From contig JAALGY010000062.1 in NCBI GenBank assembly GCA_032358165.1, forward strand, positions 1,116,001-1,180,000: DNA of 64,000 bases, given 5' to 3'. The DNA comes from Diplosphaera chodatii. Taxonomy: Eukaryota; Chlorophyta; Trebouxiophyceae; Prasiolales; Stichococcaceae. How positions within the stretch are numbered: the first letter of the stretch is position 1; every line of letters begins with the position of its first letter. The notes beneath the pieces were generated by a model. The model was not told the DNA's origin and did not search any database. It saw only the letters and a program-made list of their open reading frames with translations. The position numbers and the translations under genes are program-made. Shown here one piece after another: positions 45,159 through 56,578 of the stretch.

Positions 45159-47261
45159 TCATGCAAACTTGTCCAGGCGGACGGTGAGCGTGCGGCCCTC
45201 GAGGTCTGAGCCGTGGAGCTGCTGGATGGCTGCCTGCACAGCCTCCGGTGTCTCGAAGCGCACCGTGCCATAGCCCTGCAAAGCAGACACGGCCAGATGC
45301 AACCCCAAGACGCACCAATGCACAGGGCCATGCCCACTGATGTGCCGCGTTGCAGCGGCAGCACATGCTGTGAGCATGTGTCTGCTTTCGTGGGTCATCT
45401 GCTGTTGCTGTGAGCCGTGGCAGCTCACCCGGCTGCGGCCGTCGCGCCCATAGACGACCTCTGCCGACACGATGTTGCCAAACTGCTGGAACATGGGCGT
45501 GAGCTGCTCCTGGGTGTACGCCCACGGCAAGCCCTGCACCACAACCTGCGCCAGCAGATGGGGGCATCAGGGACGGCAGTGCCAAGTCGTGAGATGGCTG
45601 GTGGGCAGCTCGAAATTGCTGCATGGACAGGCCAGCGAGGGTTGCTGATCACAGCGCACAACCTGTAGGCCGCTGCTCTGGCCGCCGGACTGCTGTTGCT
45701 GCTGCTGCTGGTAGTCACCACGGCCCCGCCCGCGGCCGCGACCTCCGTCTCTGCCGCCGCCGCCGCCCTCGCCACCGTCACCCTCGCGGCCGCCGCGCGG
45801 CCGCCGGTCCCGGCGTGGCCGCGGCTGCCGCTGTCCCTGCTACACACAGCATTCAACGCCCGTCACGACTCTGAGCAGCGCAAGCAACAGCTCCACATGA
45901 GACCAGAAGCCCTGCTGGCGACCCAGGCCTCCGCGGCTGCTCCGCCCGGCGAGGCGTGGCGGGCGGCACCAGCACAGGCGCACCTCCCCCTCCAAGCCGT
46001 TGTCCCGGTTGTACTGCTTCACGTCGCGGTCCTCTCGGTCCTCGCGCACCAGGATCTTGCGGCCGCCCAGCTCCACCCCGTTCAGCGTCTGCACCGCCTG
46101 CACCGCCTGGCGGCAGCCAGCGCGCACACACCCGTGTCACATGGTGCGCCAGAGCAGCCTGCCCGTCGCGCGCGTTCAGCATGGAGCGTTGGCACAGCCG
46201 TCGAGAAGCTGCCCAGAGCAGCTGCGCTGTGGAAACACATGCACTCCTGCTGCAGCATCTCTGCTGCGACTGACCTCCTCTGGCGTCTCGAACTCCACGA
46301 TGCCCCAGCCCTTGGAGCGGCCAGTGTCGTCCTTCACCACGTTTGCATACACCACGACGCCAACCTCCCTGAACTGGTCTTTGAGGTCCTGCAAGGAAGG
46401 CAGCTAGGCCCTAAGCTCACCTTATAACAGGAAGGCATGTGCAAAGGCAGCTGCGCACCGAAAAGCACACAAAGGGCGGCATGCGCTGACCCTTCATCCT
46501 GTGAAGTCATGCAGTCTTACCTGCCATGATGTGCGCCACGCCAGGTTTCCTGCAGAGAAGGAATGCTGCTCAGCGCCGCGGATTGGCCAGTGCGATCACA
46601 CCATAGGGACCCAGCAGGACCAGCAGGCTAGCCACTACCCTGATCAGCGCATGCGGACTGACAGGACTCCGTGTGGACATTCCACTTGACAACCCTTTTC
46701 GGCAGTAGTCGATCGGCAGCCACTTGCATGCTGACAGACGACTGATATGCTGCATGTGCATGCAGCAGCGCATACAGCGTGGATGCTACAATCAACTGCA
46801 CAGCACCCATGCGGACACCTGCACGGAGTCATCGCTATTTGCCGCTGCACATTCACACCTCAAGCCACAGCAGCAGCAGCTGCTGGGCCTTTCGGGTGAT
46901 CGTGCCAGTCGAGCCGATCTGATCAGGTCAGAAGACTTCCGTCGACGGCGCGAACCAAAGTTCCGCCGTCGAAGAGGATATCAAGCTGGTGTCACATGAT
47001 CAACTCACCGACATAGCAGCGCTTGCCAATGCGCATGGTACCATCCGAGTCCCCGCCTGCCGGACCCGTCCCCAGGTCCAGATCGGCCACCTGTGTGCAA
47101 CATGGTCCGTGTGCTAAAAGATAGTGTCCGAAACAGATGTCTGCATGTCGTGACACGACGGGGCGTGCCTCCTATCTTGGGTCGTGGTTCGTGCCTTTAG
47201 CACCATCACCCACCTGAGACTCCAGGCTCGACACCTCCGGAGCCTGGCCCTGCCCTGCCAT
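45159..47261 (-). CDS. RNA-binding protein with two RRMs and an RGG/Gly-rich linker
   Basis: ATG 47261 (MAGQGQAPEVSSLESQ) precedes a short acidic leader; an in-frame stop lies upstream. RRM1 is assembled from four exons: KRCYV, GNLAWRTSWQ (RNP2), DLKDQFREVGVVVYANV with KGWGIVEFETPEE (RNP1), and VQAVQTLNGVELGGRKILV. A linker rich in Arg, Gly, Gln and Asp (about 45,850-45,665) contains RPRRDRRPRGG-like and DGGRGRGRGD repeats. RRM2: VVQGLPWAYTQEQLTPMF, then GYGTVRFETPEAVQAAI and the ending VRLDKFA (stop 45159). The spacing resembles Gbp2/hnRNP M-type proteins, and Chlamydomonas Gbp1 is a conceivable relative. Whether it binds mRNA or single-stranded telomeric DNA cannot be told. Confidence 0.82.
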
Positions 47262-47641
47262 GACTCCTGGAGCCCCTGTGGCAGCGTTGGACACAACCGA
47301 TCCGCGGCCGGCGGCGAACTGCGCAAGGGCGAAATGGCGCACAGAGATCGACCTTCAAGCCTAATCCAGATGTCGCCGGCAGCTGCCGTGCGGAATAGGC
47401 ATCTGCGCCCCGACAGGTCCGCCACAAGCTTCTTTCGACCGAATGGGGCTGTTCCCTTTGGGTTCCTTCGGGGGTAAACTGCGACGAACGTTGTTACAAG
47501 CTCATACAACGGCCTCTCAGAAGGGCAAAGCGTAATTCAGGTGCGCCATCTCGCAATGTGCCCTGTCGCAAGAGTGCAGGTTAATGCTGTCGCTTGCGGG
47601 ACGCCCCAGACCCTGACGAATGCGCTCCAGCAAATGACACC
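47262..47641. other. Short intergenic region, RRM gene promoter and ClpS 3' UTR
   Basis: 380 bases between two minus-strand genes. The upstream frame of the RRM gene remains open to about 47,340 without an ATG. Nothing else is recognisable. Confidence 0.35.
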
Positions 47642-48837
47642 TCAGAGGGTTGTGGAATCCGGCTCTATGGTGCTACGAACACCTTGTCGGAATATCTGGC
47701 TGCTGTAAAACTCTGCAGAGCAGAACAGCACGTGCATCAGTCACTTTGGCAGATGGCCAGCCTCATGCAACCACGGCTGTTTTGCACATTGCGCGGCCCA
47801 GTTGCATGACAACACCAGGTCAAGGGTGCACTCACACACCTGCATGCTCCTTCAGCGCTGTAGTAACGATCGCCTGCCCTAGCTGCTTCGACGTTTCGAA
47901 CAGATTCTTTGCCTTCAGCTCGTCCACATCTGGCACCTGCATACACAAGAACGCCGTGGTCTTGTGTATGATGCCCTGCCTGCATGCCGCAACATCGTAG
48001 CATCATCCGCCAGCGGTGCCCAACATCACAGCTCACCACTTTGCAAAGCACTGTGACCACCAGCTGCTCGCTGTGCTTCTTGTCATCCAGCAACAGCACA
48101 CGGTAGTCGCCACCTGCACTTGCAGTAAGGCCCATGGTGGATCAACGTGACGGAACCAAAACTTAGGCTGTACCTGGCAGCACACTCACTGCAGATGCTT
48201 GTGCGTGCATGCCACGAGCAAGCAGACGTCACACATGCAGCAGCAGACCCACCACCAAGCTTCTTGTCCTTGTCGTAGCTTGAAGCGCCCAGCCCAGACT
48301 CAGTCCTGGGAACCAGTCAGGGGAAATTCATATTCAAGCGCACTTGCGAAACTAGCTTGGCATTTCACAACTCCAGGTGTTTGAGTGAACAGATCCTCCT
48401 GTGCACCTGACATCGCTGCCGGGCTGTGACCTGTCAAATCCAGGCTTCTCAAGGAGTCCTGCAAGACACAGGAGGGATGACAAGATGGCTATGATATCTA
48501 GCCACCTCAGTTGGCGGCAATGCGACGGCTTGCGCAGCATGCTGACAGGAAGGTGGCGGCGGCCTGACTCGATGGTGCTGCAGGTGCGGAGGGGCTGCAG
48601 GCTGGGCGGGCTCGCGGTTGCGTGAGAGCATCTGCTCCATCTTTTCAAGGCAGAATGTGTGGGTGAAGGGCACAGAGGGCCCGTTCAGCCCCCACCTGTG
48701 CCACCGCCGCCTTGCTCAGAAGGTGGCTCAGCGACAGCTGCTCGCAATCGTGCAGAAGCGAGGTGTCGTGTCTGACGACGACATGCTGCAACAGTTTGTC
48801 GCCTGAAGACGTGGTGCTGTTGTGCGGGTGATGCCAT
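47642..48837 (-). CDS. CLPS: ClpS-like adaptor of the chloroplast Clp protease
   Basis: Presents N-degron substrates to ClpC-ClpP. Exon 1 (48,837-48,696) encodes an Arg/Ala-rich transit peptide (VFRRQTVAACRRQTRH, LASARLRAAVAEPP) ending in Gly. It closes in phase 1 at ACAG|GTGGGG. The next exon restores the frame as LLEKPGFDRSQPGSD, then TESGLGASSYDKDKKLGG. The ClpS fold follows: DYRVLLLDDKKHSEQLVV, VLCKVVPDVDELKAKN, LGQAIVTTALKEHAEFY and QGVRSTIEPDSTTL (stop 47642). About 163 residues, normal for a plastid ClpS. The usual acidic HND-type motif is DDKKH here, with Lys residues after the aspartates. It is divergent, so substrate preference may differ. Confidence 0.85.
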
Positions 48838-49418
48838 GCTGCTACACCGGCTGCACCTCATGCTGACTTGCTGCATCTCGGGTCGAACTGGCACCCAGCG
48901 AGGCGGAGCACGTCACTAGCGACGAACGATCAGATAAGTATGATACCACAAGCAGGTTGAGCACGATCGCATCAATGATGTAGGCGTGGGCGCAATGAGG
49001 CTTCTCACAGTCTGACCTTCGTCCTGGCTGCATGCCATGTGGCGTTGTGGCCGAGAACCCGAGATGCTGCAAGAGCAGCCAGACTGCCAGAGGGCGGTAT
49101 GCCCGGGTTGGTGGCCATGCTCTGACATCCTTCCTGGCGTCCAGTTGCAGACCCTGTTCTTAGATTCGCTGTACACGTGTGACCAGCCTCTGCTGCTCTG
49201 CTGGAACACAATCGTACCCGCTGGTTGCCAGACGCTTGATCATCACAGCACTCTCGTTACAACAGGTTCGCAGGAGGGAGCACCTCTACTGACCAAGCGT
49301 AGTAGTGTACAAATTTGACATCATTTCGTGCATACCCTCTGAACCAGCTGAACTGAGTGATCTGGGCAACAAAAACAACCCAACATTTGCGTGAACGAAC
49401 ATGACGCCGTATCAAGCC
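48838..49418. other. Intergenic upstream of ClpS
   Basis: About 0.58 kb with the probable ClpS promoter and the 3' region of the next minus-strand gene. No coding exon with support. Confidence 0.35.
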
Positions 49419-50060
49419 TCATCCCTCCTGATGAAGCGGTCGGACTTGTTGCACCTCCCGCAGCACTTGTCGTGCTGCCACTGCCGCTGCTGCCGCCCCT
49501 GACGTAGGCACTGCACGAGCCGGCGCTGGCGCCAGCGTAGGTACAGGCGTCAGGACCACGCAGTCGGGCGCAGGAATGCTGCGCGGTAGGTGACTGCGGT
49601 CGTACAGCAGGCTGTCGCTGACGTGCTCGTCCTCCTCGTCATTCTTCCTGTCCGCATACTCCGTCCACCACCTGTGCATTCACAGGTGCACCACATGCTA
49701 CAGGCCAACCCGAGCGTCAGCTGACAGACATGACCATGGCTTTGACTTTGACTTGTCAGGCAGGTTCTCAGCTCACCTCTGCAGCGACGTCTCGTACATT
49801 TTTGTCTTCTCCTCTGCCGATGGCTTGGCGCCATAGATTGCGGCCAGCACATGCGGCGGGCAGCCGGGCACCTGCCCCACTGTATTGGCGGGCCTCTGCG
49901 CATAAGCGGCTGCGTCGGTCGTCATAGTGGTCCAGCGAGGCCCCAGTGTGTGTTCCTGCAGCACGAACGGAGATTAGCTGAGCAGCGCACCCTCTTGAAT
50001 CGACGACAAGGTATGAAGAAGTGTGCAGACCTGGATGAGGTTGCAAGTACATGATTGCAT
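49419..50060 (-). CDS. Small hypothetical protein, unknown family
   Basis: Not recognised. ATG 50060 (MQSCTCNLIQ) follows an in-frame TGA. The exon ends in phase 0 at CAG|GTCTGC, joins GAACAC at 49,964 (EHTLGPRWTTMTTDAAAYAQ), and continues through GCPPHVLAAIYGAKPSAEEK. It then splices at AG|GTGAGC to RWWTEYADRKNDEEDEH and LLYDRSHLPRS, and ends with an Ala/Pro-rich tail (stop 49419). All three junctions keep phase, and the internal composition is protein-like. About 145 residues, no membrane helix. The middle part suggests a compact soluble protein. A neighbouring respiratory gene is the only context clue. The last 40 residues are low complexity and might be read differently if another intron exists. 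Confidence 0.5.
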
Positions 50061-50600
50061 AACCAATCAACACACCTCCAAAAACCCGAAAGCCTCAGGC
50101 CTGTCTGATGCCGAGGCTTGCAGGTTGTCTTGTTGGTCCTGAGAGCTTGACCGAGTCGATTGAGCGCCACCGTCAGCGGGATGGCGTATTCAATCGTGTC
50201 AAGCTGACTGCCACTGTAGATGTGCGTCAGAGGTGGCTCACCTGCAAGCGTTATACCTGCCGTTGCTGCACCTCACCTCCTGACCTCCAGACCTGTAGGG
50301 CTGCAACTGCTTCTTCCTTCCACCTCCTCACTCACAACCTGGGGTGAGCCAGCGAGGGCGACCTGCATGCGCTTGTTGCAGATTGTCACATTGGTGTGAC
50401 GTTTCTCCGAGGTTGTGGAAAGAGTCGTGGCAACGCTGGCAGGCTGTCTGTATCGGCACACACATTGATCAACTGGTCACATCTTCATCTGCCTCGTGAT
50501 CATCTTGCTGGCCATTGCGCAGACCAGCGGTGCAGGGAGTTGCCTGCAGCCTGCGCAGTAGATAGCAGGCGGACCGCAGGGCGGCAGTAAGGGAGGCATA
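50061..50600. promoter_or_regulatory. Divergent intergenic region, small unknown gene (-) / NDUFB10 (+)
   Basis: 540 bases between opposed start codons. One frame on the minus strand (QLDTIEYAIPLTVALNRLGQ, near 50.2 kb) looks protein-like, but no splice join to the small gene preserves phase. Confidence 0.35.
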
Positions 50601-51374
50601 ATGGTGTGGAAGGAGCCAGTGTACCCTACTGACCTTCCCAAGTTTACGCCGGAGGACAAATACAGAGACCCCGTTGCGCTGCTGGAACACCGTGAGGCCG
50701 TAGCGCGGCGGAAGCAGATCGACGTAGAGAAGGCCCGGGTAAGGCCCTGTCGTTACTGCCGTGGAGCAGGGGCGCATGCCGCACAAGAGCATGCTTGAAC
50801 CCCGCATGTCGGTACTCCCGCCTTGGTGGTGCAACAGATCATAGCGGCCTTTCAGCTGACCTTATGGTACCTTTGGTTCCAGTTGCTGAGGGAGAAGGTG
50901 CGGGAGTGCTATCTGCGGGAGGGCGTCAACCACTTCCAGTACTGCCGGCAGGTGTGGGCGGCTGTGCACAGTTCACAGTGCTGCGCTCCACAGTGTTGTG
51001 CAGACTGTCCTGGCTTTCCATATACGCTGCCAAAGAGACAACAATACACACCTTGCTGTCCAGCTGCTCAAACTGGTCATTTTTGCACCCACATTGCACC
51101 ATACTTCTTGGACGTGCTTCTGACGTATGATGCACAACCCGCAGATTGTCAGCCTGTACCTCGAGCAGATCAAGGTGAGCACAACACGCCCAACTTCGCG
51201 ACATCCTGGTGTTCCCGATGCTGAGGAATGCAGTCAGAGTACGATGCAGCAATGCGAGCTATATTAGAAACAGTCATGACACGTCTCCGCTGTGCCTTGC
51301 AGGGTGTGGGCTCGTACAAGTCCAATAGCGGCCGCTATGACGTCAACAAAAGTAGCGCTGACGTCGAGTTATGA
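50601..51374 (+). CDS. NDUFB10: NADH:ubiquinone oxidoreductase subunit NDUFB10 (PDSW)
   Basis: Accessory subunit of the membrane arm of mitochondrial complex I. ATG 50601 gives MVWKEPVYPTDLPKFTPEDK, then YRDPVALLEHREAVARRK. The next exons read LREKVRECYLREGVNHFQYC, a short phase-0 exon IVSLYLEQIK (about 51,144-51,173), and the last exon GVGSYKSNSGRYDVNKS (stop 51372-51374). Plant NDUFB10 has the same succession: PYKDPVAMLE, REKVKWCY..EGVNHYQKCR, VQQYLD, GVGWGK. The first intron hides the short connecting sequence after QIDVEKAR. About 100 residues, the usual plant length. The paired Cys of CY...C is retained. Confidence 0.9.
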
Positions 51375-52309
51375 TCCAGATGCTGCAGACAGTGTGCTAG
51401 TATGCTCCAGCGTAGCATCCGCTTCGCCATTGGATGCAGCTCTGGACTGTGCATCACATCTGCTGCCTGCTGTCTCGGTATAAACTGCTGTTGCTTTCGT
51501 CAATGCACACTTCCTTACAGACCGGCCTGTCACAGCTGATACTCACATGAATCACAATGGCTATGCGATGGATTTGCATGACATCTGAACCACATCAACA
51601 AAGTTGCCCTGTCTTGCCACATGCAACACTGATCAGATAGTCCATGCTCGAGTATCACGGCAATCTAAAAGCTGCTGCTCATCAGAAGTGTCTGTGGTGT
51701 ACCACATGGCACGCTACTACGGTCACCTGCCCTGTTGGTCCTGGCCATTCCCCAGAACCAATCGTCGACCAGGGAGACATATATACAGCATTGACAGGGC
51801 AGCACCCATAGGGAGTATGCCCAACAAGAATGTGCTGCTGGCAGGCTTGATCACGATGTGTAGCCCCAGGTGGTCGAGGGGCTGGAGCTGCATCATCCAC
51901 AGGCATGTCCCTTTCAGGTGCGGACAATGGCTTGGAGAGCAAAGTATTCGCAGTGCAGTGCAGTGGTTACTGCGACTCAACTCTGCACACTCTGAGCACC
52001 CACCAAGGGCCAAAGCTTGGGGATGCTGGTTTGTGCACGGGATCGCTGTGCAGCTTGTCAAGGCGGCCCCCAGCTGGGTAGCTACCTGATGTACAAGGTA
52101 CGTTGCGTCAAGGCATCCGCTACGGAGTGTTGTCATGCACATCCATGACAGTAGGGCAGACCGGTGGACATGCTTACCGTAGCTAGGCCGGCCGCGCTTT
52201 GAATGCGAGTCGGTGGAGTGGCGGCGGTGGTTGCTGTGTCTGCAAACTGAACACTGTGGTCAGCCTGTCAGTTTCATTGCTGCATTCATACACAAAACGA
52301 CAAGAAAGT
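51375..52309. other. Intergenic region with no supported gene
   Basis: Just over 0.9 kb. A plus-strand frame of 161 codons (51.6-52.1 kb) has no motif, splice context or protein-like composition. A TATATA word sits at 51,779 but no gene start fits it. Confidence 0.4.
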
Positions 52310-53640
52310 TCATGATGGCCTTTGATGACAGACACTATGGACCGGCTCTGCGACGATCTGATACTGACGATTATGCATCAAGCAACCCAATGGCAACAAT
52401 GCTTGCTGGCCTGTGCTCAACACAGCATACACCAGCAACCAGCACCTCTGGTGGTCGTGTTCATAGTGGTCGTCGTGGCGGACATGGCGGCTGTGGTGCT
52501 TGTCCGGCGATGCGGCACCCCAGCGCTCGTCATCTGCCGGCGGGCTGCGGCTGCGGCGGCGATGGCTGCCATCGTTGCCATGGTGATGATAGTGGTGGTG
52601 GCCGTGGTCACGACTGCGGCTGCTGCCACTATGGCGTGAGCCCGGATCAGAGGGGCCAGCAGGGGTAATCTGTTCGGGCGAAGGTGGCAGCGTTGACAGT
52701 CCTGACACTGGGCTGAGCTCGCCATCCTCTGGCAGCGGGGGCGTCAGAGCATGCTTGACACCAAATGCCTACAGAAACCATAGGCGCAGCTCACAACATT
52801 GCATTGTCAGCTGACTTGCTGGCGCAGTCTTGATGAAGCCTGCCGATTCGTGGCATGCGAGCATATGACTGGGAACAATGCAATGAGAGCGCACCCCGAA
52901 GTCTGTTGCGGTGGCCCTGTCGATGAGGATTCTGTGGTGACGCACCCTCTTCTTGTGCATCTTCTGCAGACGCCGAAGCTGACGAAACAGTTTCAGCGGG
53001 AGGTGCACAATATGAAAATATCACACGTAAACAATGCCGCCCTCGTTTCAAAAGGTCAGCAGTATGCGGCGCACATGGTAGGCTTCGTCCGCATCATCGC
53101 TCCTGTAATCACACAGCAGCCGATGCTTGAGCACCTTACGATCGTCGTACAGCAAAAAGATCAACGGCTTGCAGCATGGCACAGCACACCGCACCGGGCA
53201 AATATGATCAGCGCCATTCTGCTTCTGGCAGGACCATGCATCAAGACTCCGACTTTCAAGACGCGGCATCTGTGCGTCGTTCGGCCGCATTTGCAGAGCA
53301 GGGCTGCGCACTGCCACAAGCGATGCATCAGCCAGAGGCGCACGTGGCCCACGCATGGCTTGAGCCTCACTTGTAGTTGGGGTGTATCGTGTCTATTGCG
53401 CCAAACGTTGCAAACAGGTCCCTGTGCATGCGCACAACAGTGTCATAGACCAGTATCTGCCGGTCTTGTGCGACGGATGTGTGTATCGATGCCTGATGAC
53501 GAGGAACTGATAATTCAGTTCCTCGTCAAGTAGGTCGCCATGCTGAAGATTCTGCAGCTGCACGGCAAAACATGCCTGACCAAAAGCTCACTTGATATCT
53601 GCTACGTTCTTGAGGTGCAGCTTTGACACGAACAACGCCC
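52310..53640 (-). CDS. Hypothetical protein with a His/Arg/Ser/Asp-rich C-terminus (unresolved exon structure)
   Basis: Not recognised. Two blocks look coding. (a) About 53,640-53,370: RVKAAPQERSRYQ joined in phase 0, across an intron carrying a perfect hairpin, to ILVYDTVVRMHRDLFATFGA and IDTIHPNY. (b) About 52,760-52,500: AFGVKHALTPPLPEDGELSP, then PPSPEQITPAG and a tail of SRSRDHGHHH, RRRSRSPPADDERWG and HHSRHVRHDDHYEHDH. The tail resembles the alternating-charge RS/DH domains of splicing or transcription factors. Between them, frames such as KLFRQLRRLQKMHKKRVRH (52.95 kb) or an acidic Ser-rich alternative compete, and I could not fix phases. Start, exon count and family remain open. Confidence 0.35.
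53497..53528. repeat. Perfect 14-bp inverted repeat with 4-base loop
   Basis: TGACGAGGAACTGA, loop TAAT, then TCAGTTCCTCGTCA: a 32-base perfect hairpin. In the best local gene model it lies inside an intron of the minus-strand hypothetical gene. Confidence 0.85.
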
Positions 53641-54005
53641 GGCTGCATGTGAGGTCACCTGCTCCCATATCTATGCTGACTCCAGATCATGTACAGCTGT
53701 ATGCGAGCAGATGCTTGTCATTGCTCTGTCACATGAATAGTGATAGATAGTTATGTTGCAACCGCCAGGCTAGCGTTCACCACGCCTGTCTTGGCTGCGC
53801 CTAACCATGGTGAGTATGCCTGCTGCGTAACAAAGACGACACCTTGGCTGACAATTCCCGCCGAATAAAGCATCCGTCTGTTACTCAGTGGGAAGCCCAG
53901 TCAAAGCCACAAGGCAATCTCGAGTACTAGGTAGCCACCAAGGATCTGTTACCCTTTCTGAATCGATTGCAGGCTGACAGCACCCCAACGCATCGCAGCC
54001 AAACG

Positions 54006-56126
54006 TCAATGCCGAGGCGGCTGCTCAATTGCAAAGATGCCCAGGTTACTTTGACGGTAGTCTTTCAGTAACCGCTGCCCTGCCCGCTCCTCATCGCCCT
54101 GCATAAGATGCCGCGCTTTAGTGGCAGGAGGGATGGGAAGGGAGCGTCAGCAGGAGCTTCATATGCAAGCGGGATACACCAGCTTCGTGATTTGCACCTG
54201 GAACATGGCCTCCGCAAGCTTTGCAATGTAGCTCTCGCCTGATAGCCCAAGGGGACTGAGCTTGTACCTGCACAGATGCGGCGGTGCCTCAGGGCCGTAA
54301 GCCGTGCCAGTAGTGCACCATGCTCAGCTCGAACCCACGATGAGGGCTGCAGGTTGGTGCACAGTCGCACCGCTGGACGAAAGCCTCGGCGATAGCCGGC
54401 CCAGTGGGCGTCTGGAGCATGGAGTCGACCATGCCTGCGGCGACCAGCGATGCCACGTACGCCGCCTCACCAATGTCGTTGCACACTGCCAGGCGCTGCG
54501 CAACTGCCTGGTTTTTGAGGCTCATCGGCAGCACGCCTGCATGAAGGGGGAGTGCTGTGGGTGATGAGTACCATCCCCTTTGCCAGGGTTGCTGTCGCAT
54601 GTATGCTCACAGGGCCGTGCATTTCTTCACGGGGAATTCACCGTATGGCTGACATCTGCAGTAGGGTGATCATGGGCCTTGGCATCCGGGGGCCCACCTG
54701 GTGTATCCAGTAGATCCACGTCGCCGCCGAGGCGCAGCCAGCGCAGCTGCCGGGTGACGCCGGGGCGGGGCGCCGAGGGCGCCACCTTCCGCCCCAGCAG
54801 CCTGTTGATGAGTGCGCTCTTGCCCACATTCGGGAACCCCACCTGCCAGGTGGATAGATATGGTCACGACACAGGAGTGGCCCTGAGACGAAATGCTACC
54901 AAGCCAAGGGCATCCGCTTCATCGCCCCTGGCTGCCATTTGCAGCTGTGGCTTGCACTAATGTCCCTCCAAATGTCACTCACCACCGCAGCTTTCAGAGG
55001 CCGCGGCCGCAGGCCCCGGCGGTCACGCGCCTCGTTGATGCCAGCGCCCGCTGCAATTGCTGCCTTCGCCACCTGTTGGTGCCACTCCATGAGTAATGTT
55101 ACTTCAAGCCGGTGAGATCCAGCAGTGTGACCCCATCAGCAAAAAGCACCACAATGGCCCAGTGCAGGACTCTGCGCCAGACCGTCACCTTCCTGACACC
55201 CGTGCCCAGCTTTGCATCTGTCCAGAAAGTGGGCTGCTGCTGCCGGCGAAAGTAGGCGGCCCATGCCGCCTGGTCCGCAGCTGACACCATGTCCACACGG
55301 TTCAGCACAAGCAGCAGCGGCTTGCCGCTGACCCAGCCCTGCAGCTGCGGGTGGCATGTGGCCATGGGTATCCTGCAGACGACATACACATATCAGCAGA
55401 TGCAGAGCAATGTTGACGGCGACACCATGCAGGTCCAACCAATGGCCCCCTAGTATTGAGCTGCTTGAGGCTGACTGTCGCCTGGTACGTCATGGTGCCA
55501 GAGGCGAAACCACACCTGGCGTCGCGTACTTCCATAACCAAGTCCACCTTTCCCAGCTGCTCCTTCAAATCCCGCTCAGCTTTCGCGATGTGGCCTGGGT
55601 ACCATTGCACCATGCGCGGCTGCAGCACATATGACCACTGGTCAGCAAACAAGCAGTGCAGTGCTGGGCTTGCAGAGTGGCTGCGTCACTCCAGTCGTGA
55701 CACACTGTCTGACATCCAAGCATGGGTCCAGGTCTGACCATTGTGCGGACACCGCTGCATGATCAGCAGTGCATCTGAGCTCACCTGCAGTGATGTGTCT
55801 TCTCCAATTTCAGCTGCGCTTGCCACAGCCGACGTAGCAATCTGCAGAGCAAGGTCAGATCCGTCACGGCTCCTCTGGCGAGGGTTTTACAATGTCTGTG
55901 CGCTACGGCAGATACATGCAGGATGTCGCCTGCTTCTGACCTTTCCAGGTCGGCAGCGGTTCCAAGGACGCTGTGAGAGGGCGTCTGGCGGTTGACGTCT
56001 TGTTGACACCAGCTGCTGCGGACGCTGAAGCATCCTAGTAACAAGCAGCCCATCCAACCCTTCGTGTCTGGTCCGTTGCAGGACGTGGGCAGCAAGGGCT
56101 TGTTGGCAGGCCGTTGTGAACGCCAT
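54006..56126 (-). CDS. DGP3: DAR GTPase 3 / YlqF (RbgA) family, chloroplast ribosome assembly
   Basis: Circularly permuted GTPase that matures the bacterial-type large ribosomal subunit. Exon 1 (from ATG 56126) is a transit peptide ([20 protein letters not shown]) ending PGK in phase 0. Then come [19 protein letters not shown] and [20 protein letters not shown]. The name-giving motif [10 protein letters not shown] follows. GTPase motifs appear in permuted order: G4 LVLNRVDM, G1 [19 protein letters not shown]2 [16 protein letters not shown]3 LLDTPGVLPMSL. The C-terminal RNA-binding helices read [48 protein letters not shown] and [13 protein letters not shown] (stop 54006). All junctions preserve phase. 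Agreement with plant DGP3 is strong. A TATA element lies 250 bases upstream. Confidence 0.93.
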
Positions 56127-56378
56127 GGCGTTGCGGCGTTCAGATGCTCGTGCTCAATTGAGAATGCTCGGATGACTAGAACGTTTGATTTGCCGATAGT
56201 CGGCTGGTTGCATGTGCAGCGCCAGCTCAGCAAATCGTCCCTGTACTGCCATGACACAGGTAGGTCGCCAAAGGACTTGGCCCGAACTGTGGGGATGACA
56301 GCACATGACATGCATGATGGCATGTCTCATAGCTGAACACTACGTGTCACGCACTGGATGGTGCTGCCATATGCGCAG

Positions 56379-56389
56379 TATATATATAT
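56379..56389 (-). promoter_or_regulatory. TATA element of the DAR GTPase gene
   Basis: TATATATATAT, the clearest TATA run in the window, sits about 255 bases upstream of the GTPase start codon. The other flanking gene (ACX4) has its 3' end here, so the element is assigned to the minus-strand GTPase gene. Confidence 0.5.
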
Positions 56390-56578
56390 GCAGCTGCGCG
56401 CTCAATCTGCAGATTGCCATACTCTCCAGCCACCACACTACTACTCCCACCAAACTACTATTCTACCCTAACATCCTAACCCAAATTCGCATACAAGACC
56501 GAGACCGAGCACATGTCCACAGCACTTGGCATGAATCAGATGCCATGTATGATAGACCCCAGCTGGTTGGTCGCTCAA

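Noticed and set aside
51604..52089. 161-codon plus-strand ORF
   Set aside because: Composition is not protein-like (many Cys, Trp, His), and no motif or splice context supports it.
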